Part shown: positions 1 through 15,319 of the stretch, piece by piece | Layout of the letters: each line of letters starts with the position of its first letter | Numbering within the stretch: position 1 is the first letter of the stretch | Source of the DNA: Tipula vernalis | Taxonomy: Eukaryota > Arthropoda > Insecta > Diptera > Tipulidae | Assembly: GCA_958295665.1 (NCBI GenBank) | Contig: OY282560.1 | Span: forward strand, 273,780,177 to 273,844,176 | DNA length: 64,000 nucleotides | Direction: 5' to 3' | The notes under the pieces: generated by a model | The model's database searches: none | Seen by the model: only the letters and a program-made list of their open reading frames with translations | Told to the model about the DNA's origin: nothing | Position numbers and translations under genes: made by a program

Positions 1-1331
<1,331 letters not shown>

Positions 1332-2060
1332 CAGGGGCGTAGCGTTTTTGGAAGCAAAGGAAGCACTGATTACCTATATAATTATAACTCAAAATGCTAA
1401 TATGCTTCATTACATGATCTTTAAATTTTCATATTGGCTGGAGAGCGAACAAAATCGTTTTCGAAAAAAAAACTATTTACCCACTCTAAATGTAAAAAGC
1501 TAATTGAAACAAAATTCCAAAAGGGAACTAAAATAATGTTTGATTATTTCTCTATGAAATATTGCATTGCATAAAATCTCATTTACATTAGCTTCTATAA
1601 CTTGGTTTCCTCGATTGCTTTACATTCTACAACCATATAATCGTTCCTTAACACAAAGATATCAGAAAACCTTAAATGTGTGAAAACGTGTATGAGTTAG
1701 TTAAATCATTTACTAGCACAGTAAAGTTTAATTTTAGTACAAATTTACCTCAATTGGCATGCCAATTCTCTAGAAGTAAAAATTGTTTAATGGGCACAAA
1801 TTATGATTTGGGGGGTTGAAATCACTGGTTATTAGGTGCAAAGGAAAAACGTCAAATATTTTAATTAAAAATAACGGTTTTTTCATATTTTACCCAACTT
1901 TTTGGTACAATATTTGAATTTACCCTATGTACACTGTTAAAATGTAGGTAAAAGAACAATTAACCCGGCTATTGGTCCGTAGCCCTAGAAAGAGATATGT
2001 TATGGTATGTGTTGTATTTATATGTGAAAGTTTTCATTAAAAATCACTGTTGAAGCCAGG

Positions 2061-2226
2061 GGCCTTACTATGCAATTCGATGACAATTTTCGACGGCTAT
2101 CGTTTTGTATAAAAAGGTGCAAGAAGGAAAAAGAAAACGATAGTTATGGTTTTCCTTTTTTTTCCTGTACTTTCTAATGCAAAACGATAGCCGTCGAAAA
2201 TTGTCATCGAATTGCATAGTAAGGCC
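2061..2226. mobile_element. Small MITE with about 48-bp TIRs
   Basis: The first roughly 48 bases (starting GGCCTTACTATGCAATTCGA) recur as a near-perfect inverted copy at the end. The core is too short to code. CCAGG stands immediately outside both ends (2056-2060 and 2227-2231), a probable 5-bp target-site duplication, although the G/C runs leave the exact boundary one or two bases uncertain. I do not recognise the family. Confidence 0.7.
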
Positions 2227-2399
2227 CCAGGTAACTTTCGATGGTCGATATTAGTATGATCCAGAAGTTTAACCTGCGCATTTGTCTCCAAGAAAAATAA
2301 AACTTTTGACAGTTCAATGTTTTGAATAATTCACTGTTTTGAAATTCATTAAATTTTTTCTGTTTTTTGACATCGCTCACTTGAGCGACTCAGTCACTT

Positions 2400-3260
2400 T
2401 AGTGCATTCTCGCAGCCTTCAGGGTTTTAGTTATATCATCTTTCAAAGTTATGGCTTCCCTCAAATCGTTGCTCACAGTAAGCGGTTCTTCAAAATACAT
2501 GTTACCATTAAGTAAAGTTGCGGCAGCCGGGTATGTATTTTGGTTTAGTCTGGCTAGTTCCTTCATAACCCTTGTTGCTAAGAACGGGGAAGAAGCGGTA
2601 CCTTAAGTGACCAGGTTCTGTATGTACATTGGGTTTCTTGATCTTTATCATTCAATAAAATTTGTCCGTACATCTTGACAATATCTGAACTCTTGAGAAA
2701 GGCATGTTCCCGAAACCGCAAAATTATTTCGAAGATACTCGATTGTATTGTTGATCCAACTAGGAGTTCATCATTGAGCGAAGCGGTCGATTTGGCTGGT
2801 GCATCAAATACTAACATTAACATTGTGCTGATGCTATCTTCTTTTAAAACACCGTGATGTGGTAAAAATACACAAGTATCTTGGGTCACCCTTTCTGAGC
2901 TAATTTTCAGTAAATTTCCGAGTTCAATAAATTTATGCATGAACGATTTATATATCTTTTGATATTCTTCGCTTTTGACAAATTTTCTCTCCCCGGCGTG
3001 TAACCTGCTAATTGTTAAATTGAGCGATGTTCCTAGGGTCAGCTTGGGTTCCTCAAATGGCAACCTCACAACGAATCTTCCGTTGACGGTATTAGCAACA
3101 AAATAGACTTCACTTTCCTCTTCTTCATTTGTCTATTTGGATGGCTCTGGAATCTCCTCCAATTCCCCAAAAAGGCTCCCCACTTTTTGTCAATATTGAC
3201 AAAGAAAAGCGGTGGTTCAAATATCATCTTGACGTTCAACCAAACCCATCCAAATAAGGT
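2400..3260 (-). pseudogene. BEL/Pao retrotransposon pol fragment
   Basis: On the minus strand an open stretch (3069-2578) reads like the Pao reverse transcriptase start: LPFEEP, then FLPHHGVLKEDS, LMLVFDAPAKS, SLNDELLVGSTIQSS and ILRFREHAF. These match the usual order of the BEL/Pao RT N-terminal half. Upstream in other frames (3070-3240) lie protease-to-RT linker-like residues interrupted by a stop. Downstream (2577-2403) a further piece resembles the later RT region (YPAAATLLN, then LREAITLKDD). The central catalytic YVDD-type segment is missing between the two parts. This is a dead internally deleted copy with no LTRs seen. Confidence 0.8.
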
Positions 3261-3270
3261 ATATTGCACG

Positions 3271-4187
3271 ATAATTTAAACTTTATTATTTGGAATTTTG
3301 CCATAGCCTAAAATTTACGAAATTACATCCGACCCCAAGAAAATGTCTATTGTGTTTGATTTATTTGTTTCAGGATCTACTAATTCAATGCCAGTCAATG
3401 GACGTTTTTTGGTGTGGTGTTGGTGGTGGAAGTGCAGCAGTTACTTCGACGTGAAATTATGAGTGGTAGTTATATAGGCTGGTCATCTGGATTGATGCAA
3501 TCCCCTTTGTAGAGCCTGTCCGACTTTCTCCGATACCAGACACTGAAATACATCCATTCAGGTTTGGCAAATTTAAGCGATTCATACAGGCTTCCGAGAT
3601 AAGCAAGAGTTGGGACCTAGTATCTTACAGCACCTTGTATGTAACCCTATTTGCACACCAATCATTTACCTGAACCAAGGCCGTTGGTAGCATTGATTGT
3701 ACTAATAAATTTGTCTTCAGGTTACCTTGTTAACACGTCCGATGCCTGGTGCGGTTAACTTCTTAGACTCTGTTGGACTTAAGTGTAACAATGTATGATG
3801 CTTCTTTGTACATATTTGACACCTTCTTTTTGATGTATATTGGTATACAGAGCGAGTGTCCAAGATGCAATTAAAGCAACGCTTTGATTCCTTACTATCG
3901 TTTCTCCGCTGGTCAATCGATTTATTCGCGAATTTTTTACACCGTTACAAAAAATTATCGTAAGAATCGCAAACATCACATTTTAGCGAAATCATTGCAA
4001 ACGATCGTAAAAGTTTTCCATTAGAATTTGGACCAGTCCTTCTACTTTCTGATTTAAGGGATCCCAGAGCATCTGATCTTTTGCCTAAGAATTTTTAAAA
4101 ATCGTCAATAGTTGGAAAATCTACATCGCATGTCTTTTGTATATCGCATAACTTTATTGAGTAGCATAATAATGAGTCAAAAATCCC
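3271..4187. other. No gene recognised
   Basis: No reading frame with recognisable motifs was found. The stretch lies inside the TIR-bounded element that ends at 4449. Confidence 0.5.
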
Positions 4188-4447
4188 GTCTGACACTTTT
4201 AGACTGTTTAGGTATTATGTTTCCAAAGCATACTATGTCGATTGCTACAGTATGCTCTTGAACAACTAATACCAAAATAGTCTAATAAAGTCATAATAAA
4301 TCAATTCTCAGAAAACAAGAATAGAGCTCTGGTCTGCGTTCCTAATTGTTGTGTTATAATTAATCAATTGTTTTTTAGCGAATGGGATCAAGCTCGGAAC
4401 TACATAACGTCATTTTGCTTCCCTACCTCAAAAACTAGACTACGCCA

Positions 4448-4586
<139 letters not shown>

Positions 4587-4896
4587 AGTTAAGATTAATA
4601 ATTCATTAATCTTTAAATAAATGTTTTTTATTTGGACTATGTCCGTTTTATTCTAAATCTTTCTTAAAACTAATTAAATCTTTACAATTTTTCAATTACA
4701 AAAACTTCTATATTGCGAAAATGCTGATTAAAGAAGTTTTATGGAAAATTACAGAAATTATATTTATGTGAAAATAAATGAAATTTGAGTGTTAGGAATT
4801 TTACTTCTATGCAAAATATGCAATGTTGCGATTTTACTATAAATGTTGAATGATGTTAATATTGATGACGATGGTCATTATGTTGTCTTAACTTTG

Positions 4897-5378
<482 letters not shown>

Positions 5379-5460
5379 TACTATTTTTTTTATTATAAAT
5401 GCTTAATGTTTCTTCTATACAATGATATTATGATTTAATTTTTATAATGAAAATAATCAA

Positions 5461-7110
5461 TCTAGGATGATCTTCTACCCATTAAGGATGTTTTGGTATG
5501 GGTTGGAAACTTCTGTGTGTAGTCCTTTACGTCTTGTAGTAAATACCGCATTTCATCTTCATTTTTTGTTAATTTCTTATTATAATCTTGTATAAACTTA
5601 ACACCACGTTCTGCAATATCATTTACGAGTTTTATTTGACTAATAATCTTCATTCCGTTCTTGAAATTATCATCCTGAGGCCACATACCCGGATCTTAAT
5701 TTAAGAAATCTGTGGAAATCTTGAACCGTTTAAAAAATCGCCAGTGTTTGGTGTAACAAAATTTGCCAGTTGTTTCGTAATGAATGTTTTCACATCATCA
5801 ATTTTCAACTCGATGCGCTTACTAGACTCGGCCTCTACATCCCTCATCATATTCAACTGTTTCACCATTCTTCTTTTCTCTACACTAGAGACGTTTTCTT
5901 CCAAAAAGGAGAATGCGATGCTTTTTTCGGACAAATACCACAAATGACCACACATTTTATTTAGCACAGCCATCGCCAACTTTTCATCAGGTGTTTTGTA
6001 GAAATAAATATCTCGTAAATAGTTCAAATCCAGCTTTGGTGCTTTAGCTGCTTTAGTGCAATGGAACCAAATTTTCACATAAAATCGTACGACAAAAATG
6101 CAAATGTACCGTAAATTCTTCTGTTCTTGTGCTGTTAACTTAAATTCTTCACGAAATCATTCTTTGTAATCATCCCGAGCATGTTTCTTTGCCAATTCGT
6201 TCTTACAAAAACCCGCTAATTCCGCTTTCACATCATTTAAATGTATATGAACGTTGGGATCATCTATGCCTGCTTTGAAATTATATTTATTCAAGGAATT
6301 CCAGTCATTCTTGAATTTCACAAGTAACGGAACATTTACTCCTGATGTATTGCCCATTTTTGATTCAATTGCCGCACGCAATGTAATTTCACATATGTGA
6401 TGTCGACAAGGAAGATATACATAATAAACTTTGTTCCAGTTTCTGTTCTAAACTAACAGCTGCTCCATTTAATCTTCCAGAATCTGAATATGTGGTATCG
6501 AAGCATGCCGCTACGACATCGTCAGCTACTCTCCAATCGATTAAGCTTTGAAAAACAGCCTCCGCCATTTCCGAACCAGTTAATCTTGATATTTTGGGAA
6601 CTCCCAATAATTGTTCTCCATCTATATGAGAAATAATCACCGGCAAACGATCCACGGTCTCCGTTCCAGATAACTCCGGGAGTAATTTTCCATCCCAATG
6701 TACTACGCCTGTTGTAAACGTGAAAGTCGACTTAACTGAGATGCTACTATGTCTACTCTATTTATTTCACGAAGACGCCTCAGTGTTGTTCGATTCAAAA
6801 CGAGTTCATCGAATAGAATGTCCAAAACTTTCGGCAACGGCACTGATTAAATGCATTGCTGCACGATCACTAATATTCACTTATCCAAAGCTGACAATCT
6901 GCGCTTAGCACGGGCAAATCAATATTTTCGAAGCTCATGTCGTTATTAGGTATACTTTCGCTGTCAATCTCCGATGACGAAAATAATGCTTGTGAGTCTA
7001 TTGGAATTGATTTATTTTTTTCTTTAAGATATCTTCGTTTATACGAATTTTTTCTGCCTCCATACGTTCCGATTTCCGCTTTTTATGATTGTATGAACAT
7101 ATTGGCCATA
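5461..7110 (-). pseudogene. Broken transposase of the long-TIR element
   Basis: Minus-strand pieces in several frames keep family order. First comes a lysine-rich N-terminal part (KNSYKRRYLKEKN), then a VVHWDGKLLPELSG block near 6690, then 6655-6389 with DRLPVIIS, LLGVPK and VVAACFDTTYSDSG. A frameshift follows, then 6381-6157 (LLVKFKNDWNSLNKYNF), then 6078-5701 (GHLWYLSEKSIAFSFLEE) and 5686-5462. Stops and frameshifts separate all parts. The Asp of FDTT may be a catalytic residue of an RNase H-fold transposase, but this is inference. The other arm carries the same breaks, so decay preceded duplication, or the two arms are one locus assembled twice. Confidence 0.7.
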
Positions 7111-7339
7111 GCAGGTCATAATTAATGTTGTAGGCGGATTTAAATACAATAACTACTGATATGAATCATAATGACATCATAAATCACAACTATGTTAAGT
7201 CCCTATGACTCATGCGATTTTTATGACATCATAAAATATTCCTTTGTTTAGTCGTTACACCTCATTGCTATTTATTTATTTATTTTTTTTGTAGTTTTGA
7301 ATATAAAATCCAGGATTTAAAAAAAAACCGTTTATTATT

Positions 7340-7680
7340 TGAGTTTTTATTAGTTTCGAAAATTGGCAATAAAGTCGCCATTTGTTAACCGATTTTCGAC
7401 ATCTTTGAAGTTTTGGAAAGGTAATTATATCTTCTATTCACTACAATTTTGTCTTAGGCTGAGAAAAAATTCTAAATCATTTTTCTGTTTATTTGAAAGT
7501 GAAAAATTAAAAAAAATACCGTTTTTATCGAAATTCGCGCTTAAGTCGCGACATCTAAACCATCTTCGATTGACCCAATAGTTTTTCTGTTTAAGTATTT
7601 AGCATAACCTCACATTTCTAGGGGGTATCTCGTTAGATATCTCTATATTTTTTTTGCCCCATACAAACAAGGACCACCCT
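7340..7680. repeat. Long TIR, right end
   Basis: Inverted partner of 5038-5378, more diverged (insertions in A and T runs). It ends GGACCACCCT just before AATATT and a further AT microsatellite. It lies outside the duplicated arm and has no visible counterpart near the right-hand copy, which is interrupted by the gap. Confidence 0.8.
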
Positions 7681-7685
7681 AATAT

Positions 7686-9340
<1,655 letters not shown>

Positions 9341-9344
9341 AGGT

Positions 9345-10030
9345 GGCACGTAAATTTGAATTCCAAAATTTCTGTTTATTTTTGTGTTTCTCATTGTTAA
9401 TAGATATATTTATTTGATTCCAACAATTTTCGATCGTATTCAGATCAGGCGACTGACCCGGCCATTGCGCGATCTTCACTGTATAATCATTAAACTAATA
9501 TTTTGTTTACCTCGAGGTATTCTTTGAGTCGTTATCTTGCTGAAAACATCACTCTGGTGGTTTATCTTTTTCGGCATAACCGAGCGTTAGACGAGCTAAT
9601 AATATGGATGCAAACAACCGCCATCATTCCATTTTCCGGTCAACAAATTATAATGTTCCGTGCCAGAAAAAAATTTCGCTATACCACAACGGAGCGGCAT
9701 CATGCTTAATCGTCTTTTTTGTTTGTTAGAACGAAAGTTTTTATTGGGATGAGATCATTCATAATGTCGGCCTTCAGAACTAAATAGATTTACTTTGATT
9801 TTGTCAATTCAATGTACTTTTCTCCACTTTTTTGGCTCCAAAATTTTGTTTGGATAAACAAGGAACGGCTCGGGTCTTTCAATCTATTTCGAGCAATTGT
9901 TTGCGAATGACGCCTTCTGAATAATTAAGAATTAGGAATTTCTTCAATTCGTTAGAGGTGGTAGAAGAATGTTTCTTTGCAGTTCGGACAATTAAAGTGG
10001 ACAGTAGGCTGGTGTGGTATACCCCTGATT
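9345..10030 (-). pseudogene. Tc1-like transposase remnant
   Basis: On the minus strand, pieces in order resemble a Tc1-type transposase. An N-terminal helix-turn-helix-like part (RTAKKHSSTTSNELKKF, then IRKQLLEID) lies near 9990-9890. A catalytic-core fragment equivalent to FQQDNDSKNTS lies near 9530. The WPGQSPDLNTIENCW block (second Asp region and final Glu) is near 9460-9415. Stops and frameshifts break it throughout. The last part (INNEKHKNKQKFW) is related to the Tc1 fragments at 14936-15117 and 20100-20636. No TIRs were found. Confidence 0.8.
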
Positions 10031-10051
10031 CTAAATTTATAAATATATATA

Positions 10052-10901
10052 AAGGGTTTTCCAATAAGGACTTGACAACTTTCTTTTTAAATAAAACGCA
10101 AACCATTTGAGATATCTCGAAAATTTTATTATTGGGTCAAAGTACAATCAAAACATTTATGTATAAAATTCGACATCGTTCATATTTTATCACGGAAACG
10201 TTTGCAAGTGTCGATTCGTTGAACCCAATTTTCGGTTACTCGGCCAAACATTTCGACCGAAACGGCCGGTATCTCTCGTTAAATATTGGCTCTGAGCTCC
10301 TCTAACGGCGCCGGCTTGTTGGCATAGACCAATGATTTAACGTAGCCCCATAAAAAAAGTCTAGAGATGTTAAATCACATGATCTAGGCGGCTAATCGAC
10401 AAGACCATTTCTGGATATAACACGTTCATCGAATTTAGATTTCAATAAGCCGATTGTTAGACCCGCTGTGTGGCATATCGCACCGTTTTGTTGAAACCAC
10501 ATATCATTAATGTCTAGCTCATGCAATTGACCAAAGAAATAACGTTGCAACATGTCTCTGTAGCAGCGAATGGACTATTTTGGTTCGTTTGCGACGGACG
10601 CTTGAACGGCAGCAATATTCTCGGCACTTCGACCAACCCGTTGTCTCACTGGCACGGGAACATCCGACAGCGAATATTTAGACTCAAATTTTTTCACTAG
10701 ATTATGAATTGCGTATCTACTGGGACGATAATTACGACCAAAAATTAGAATTAACGCTCTTGAAGTTGCAGTCACCGACTTGCAGTAATGATGAAAATGT
10801 TGTCTTTACTGAATGTTTTGACACTGACAGTTTGGTTATTGGTTTAAGGGTGCGTTCACAGTGAATGTTCAAAGTTATCAAGTCCTTATTGGAAAACCCT
10901 T
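10052..10901 (-). mobile_element. Internally deleted mariner-type transposon
   Basis: TIRs of about 25 bp start AAGGGTTTTCCAATAAGGAC and appear inverted at the right end. TA stands outside both ends (10050-10051 and 10902-10903), the Tc1/mariner target duplication. At 850 bp it is too short for a full transposase, so it would depend on another copy for movement. Confidence 0.9.
10130..10795 (-). pseudogene. Truncated mariner/IS630-like transposase
   Basis: Minus-strand N-terminal part (10775-10575): FGRNYRPSRYAIHNLVKKFE, then VPVPVRQRVGRSAENIAAVQ, a paired helix-turn-helix DNA-binding region. It jumps directly to the later catalytic part near 10560-10350: MWFQQNGAICHTA (equivalent to the second catalytic Asp block, with Asp changed to Asn), then VISRNG and a PPRSCDLTSLDFF block. 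The middle, with the first catalytic Asp, is deleted. Stops follow. Confidence 0.85.
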
Positions 10902-10919
10902 TATTTATGTATCAATTAT

Positions 10920-11153
10920 TTGTGTATGTACTAGGATATACTTTTAAGAGAAACCGTTGTAATCATTTTGATGGAAAATAATTGGCTAGAAAATAAACAT
11001 TCGGTGAGAAATAGTCAAAAGCAAAACATTGTATAACTTGGTAGTAATAAAATTAAACTGTATGTTAAAATAATAATCATTGTTCTTTAATTAAGTGCCA
11101 AATAGTGTTATATGTATGGTTAAATCTTAAACCAAATAAAGAAAGATATTACA
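10920..11153 (+). repeat. Ty3/gypsy LTR end (copy 1)
   Basis: This stretch is homologous to 14695-14935 and 19916-20099. It ends GATATTACA and is followed here by a primer-binding-site-like TGGCGACCGT, which marks it as the 3' boundary of a 5' LTR. A polyadenylation-like AATAAA lies near the end. The left boundary is uncertain because similarity fades in AT-rich DNA beside the mariner element. Confidence 0.6.
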
Positions 11154-11167
11154 TGGCGACCGTAACA
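11154..11167 (+). promoter_or_regulatory. Primer-binding-site-like sequence
   Basis: TGGCGACCGTAACA directly follows an LTR end. From memory it resembles the tRNA-Arg primer binding site of 412/mdg1-group gypsy elements. The rest of that element would lie in the gap. Confidence 0.5.
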
Positions 11168-11194
11168 TATCTCGGACACGAAATATCTGATAAA

Positions 11195-11394
11195 NNNNNN
11201 NNNNNNNNNNNNNNNNNNNNNNNNNNNNNNNNNNNNNNNNNNNNNNNNNNNNNNNNNNNNNNNNNNNNNNNNNNNNNNNNNNNNNNNNNNNNNNNNNNNN
11301 NNNNNNNNNNNNNNNNNNNNNNNNNNNNNNNNNNNNNNNNNNNNNNNNNNNNNNNNNNNNNNNNNNNNNNNNNNNNNNNNNNNNNNNNNNNNNN
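11195..11394. other. Assembly gap (200 N)
   Basis: Exactly 200 unknown bases, probably a placeholder length. Its right edge coincides with the first base of the right inverted-repeat arm. The reading frame that seems to cross it is not meaningful. Confidence 0.99.
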
Positions 11395-11428
11395 GCCTAC
11401 AACATTAATTATGACCTGCTATGGCCAA

Positions 11429-13066
11429 TATGTTCATACAATCATAAAAAGCGGAAATCGGAACGTATGGAGGCAGAAAAAATTCGTATAAACGAAGATA
11501 TCTTAAAGAAAAAAATAAATCAATTCCAATAGACTCACAAGCATTATTTTCGTCATCGGAGATTGACAGCGAAAGTATACCTAATAACGACATGAGCTTC
11601 GAAAATATTGATTTGCCCGTGCTAAGCGCAGATTGTCAGCTTTGGATAAGTGAATATTAGTGATCGTGCAGCAATGCATTTAATCAGTGCCGTTGCCGAA
11701 AGTTTTGGACATTCTATTCGATGAACTCGTTTTGAATCGAACAACACTGAGGCGTCTTCGTGAAATAAATAGAGTAGACATAGTAGCATCTCAGTTAAGT
11801 CGACTTTCACGTTTACAACAGGCGTAGTACATTGGGATGGAAAATTACTCCCGGAGTTATCTGGAACGGAGACCGTGGATCGTTTGCCGGTGATTATTTC
11901 TCATATAGATGGAGAACAATTATTGGGAGTTCCCAAAATATCAAGATTAACTGGTTCGGAAATGGCGGAGGCTGTTTTTCAAAGCTTAATCGATTGGAGA
12001 GTAGCTGACGATGTCGTAGCGGCATGCTTCGATACCACATATTCAGATTCTGGAAGATTAAATGGAGCAGCTGTTAGTTTAGAACAGAAACTGGAACAAA
12101 GTTTATTATGTATATCTTCCTTGTCGACATCACATATGTGAAATTACATTGCGTGCGGCAATTGAATCAAAAATGGGCAATACATCAGGAGTAAATGTTC
12201 CGTTACTTGTGAAATTCAAGAATGACTGGAATTCCTTGAATAAATATAATTTCAAAGCAGGCATAGATGATCCCAACGTTCATATACATTTAAATGATGT
12301 GAAAGCGGAATTAGCGGGTTTTTGTAAGAACGAATTGGCAAAGAAACATGCTCGGGATGATTACAAAGAATGATTTCGTGAAGAATTTAAGTTAACAGCA
12401 CAAGAACAGAAGAATTTACGGTACATTTGCATTTTTGTCGTACGATTTTATGTGAAAATTTGGTTCCATTGCACTAAAGCAGCTAAAGCACCAAAGCTGG
12501 ATTTGAACTATTTACGAGATATTTATTTCTACAAAACACCTGATGAAAAGTTGGCGATGGCTGTGCTAAATAAAATGTGTGGTCATTTGTGGTATTTGTC
12601 CGAAAAAAGCATCGCATTCTCCTTTTTGGAAGAAAACGTCTCTAGTGTAGAGAAAAGAAGAATGGTGAAACAGTTGAATATGATGAGGGATGTAGAGGCC
12701 GAGTCTAGTAAGCGCATCGAGTTGAAAATTGATGATGTGAAAACATTCATTACGAAACAACTGGCAAATTTTGTTACACCAAACACTGGCGATTTTTTAA
12801 ACGGTTCAAGATTTCCACAGATTTCTTAAATTAAGATCCGGGTATGTGGCCTCAGGATGATAATTTCAAGAACGGAATGAAGATTATTAGTCAAATAAAA
12901 CTCGTAAATGATATTGCAGAACGTGGTGTTAAGTTTATACAAGATTATAATAAGAAATTAACAAAAAATGAAGATGAAATGCGGTATTTACTACAAGACG
13001 TAAAGGACTACACACAGAAGTTTCCAACCCATACCAAAACATCCTTAATGGGTAGAAGATCATCCT
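11429..13066 (+). pseudogene. Broken transposase, right-arm copy
   Basis: This is the same gene as at 5461-7110, now on the plus strand. Pieces: an N-terminal stretch after an early TAA (KAEIGTYGGRKNSYKRRY and onward to about 11660), a block near 11840 (VVHWDGKLLPELSG), 11875-12141, 12149-12373, 12452-12829 and 12844-13068. The stops and frameshifts match the left copy. Confidence 0.7.
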
Positions 13067-13151
13067 AGATTGATTATTTTCATTATAAAAATTAAATCAT
13101 AATATCATTGTATAGAAGAAACATTAAGCATTTATAATAAAAAAAATAGTA

Positions 13152-13629
<478 letters not shown>

Positions 13630-13939
13630 CAAAGTTAAGACAACATAATGACCATCGTCATCAATATTAACATCATTCAACATTTATAGTAAAATCGCAA
13701 CATTGCATATTTTGCATAGAAGTAAAATTCCTAACACTCAAATTTCATTTATTTTCACATAAATATAATTTCTGTAATTTTCCATAAAACTTCTTTAATC
13801 AGCATTTTCGCAATATAGAAGTTTTTGTAATTGAAAAATTGTAAAGATTTAATTAGTTTTAAGAAAGATTTAGAATAAAACGGACATAGTCCAAATAAAA
13901 AACATTTATTTAAAGATTAATGAATTATTAATCTTAACT

Positions 13940-14074
<135 letters not shown>

Positions 14075-14310
14075 TGGCGTAGTCTAGTTTTTGAGGTAGG
14101 GAAGCAAAATGACGTTATGTAGTTCCGAGCTTGATCCCATTCGCTAAAAAACAATTGATTAATTATAACACAACAATTAGGAACGCAGACCAGAGCTCTA
14201 TTCTTGTTTTCTGAGAATTGATTTATTATGACTTTATTAGACTATTTTGGTATTAGTTGTTCAAGAGCATACTGTAGCAATCGACATAGTATGCTTTGGA
14301 AACATAATAC

Positions 14311-14668
<358 letters not shown>

Positions 14669-14694
14669 TATATATAAATATATATATCAATTAT

Positions 14695-14935
14695 TTGTGT
14701 ATGTACTAGGATATACTTTTAAGAGAAACTGTTGTAATCATTTTGATGGAAAATAATTTGCTAGAAAATAAACATTCGGTAAGAAGTAGTCAAAAGCAAA
14801 ACATTGTATAAGTTGGTAGTAATAAAATAAAACTGTATGTTAAAATAATAATCGTTCTTTAATTAAGTGCCAAATAGTGTTATATGTATGGTTAAATCTT
14901 AAACCAAATAAAGAAAGATATTACACTGGTATTTT
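14695..14935 (+). repeat. Gypsy LTR fragment (copy 2)
   Basis: Homologous to 10920-11153 with scattered substitutions. It ends GATATTACA and joins Tc1 transposase sequence directly, so it is not followed by a primer binding site. Confidence 0.6.
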
Positions 14936-15117
14936 CAGCAACAAACAACAAAGCATACATAACGAGAGCAAACGACGGGTTTAATAAAGTAAATTACGAA
15001 TTAAGTAAAAGTACCTATTAACAATGAGAAATACAAAAAAAACAGAAATTATGGAATTTAGATTTGTCGAATTTGGAATAAATGACCATTCACAAATGAC
15101 AAGGGCTGGTGGGGCCC
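14742..15117 (+). repeat. 376-bp direct repeat, upstream copy (LINE target duplication)
   Basis: Starts TTTGATGGAAAATAATTTGC, ends GGCTGGTGGGGCCC and directly precedes the first LINE base. It is 376 bp and differs by one base from the copy after the LINE poly(A). Confidence 0.9.
14936..15117 (+). pseudogene. Tc1-like transposase fragment, 5' side of the LINE
   Basis: In broken frames it reads like the FQQDN..KHT core block (TATTTTCAGCAACAAAC) and then INNEKYKKNRNYG, related to the Tc1 remnant at 9345-10030. It is cut at 15117 by the LINE. The same sequence resumes after the LINE as a duplicate and continues to the Tc1 C-terminus. Confidence 0.6.
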
Positions 15118-15319
15118 GCTTGTGTGGGGGTGCGCTTCAATAGGGTAGGAGTTGACCGTTTATAGCCACGACTTTCGTGAACTATATTCCAGCTCTGCAA
15201 CTATGTAGAGGCCACCAAATGTGTCTAGTATACCTCCTCGTGGTGACACCCGGGCAACGATTTTAAAATCGGCTAAATACTAGAGGCGAGTGGATTACAC
15301 TATAAATATACAATATGCA

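Noticed and set aside
11105..11491. Frame reading through the gap with residues like YLGHEIS
   Set aside because: It consists mostly of unknown bases. The YLGHEIS stretch looks like a gypsy RT motif, but it follows an LTR end and primer-site-like sequence, so the match is probably chance.
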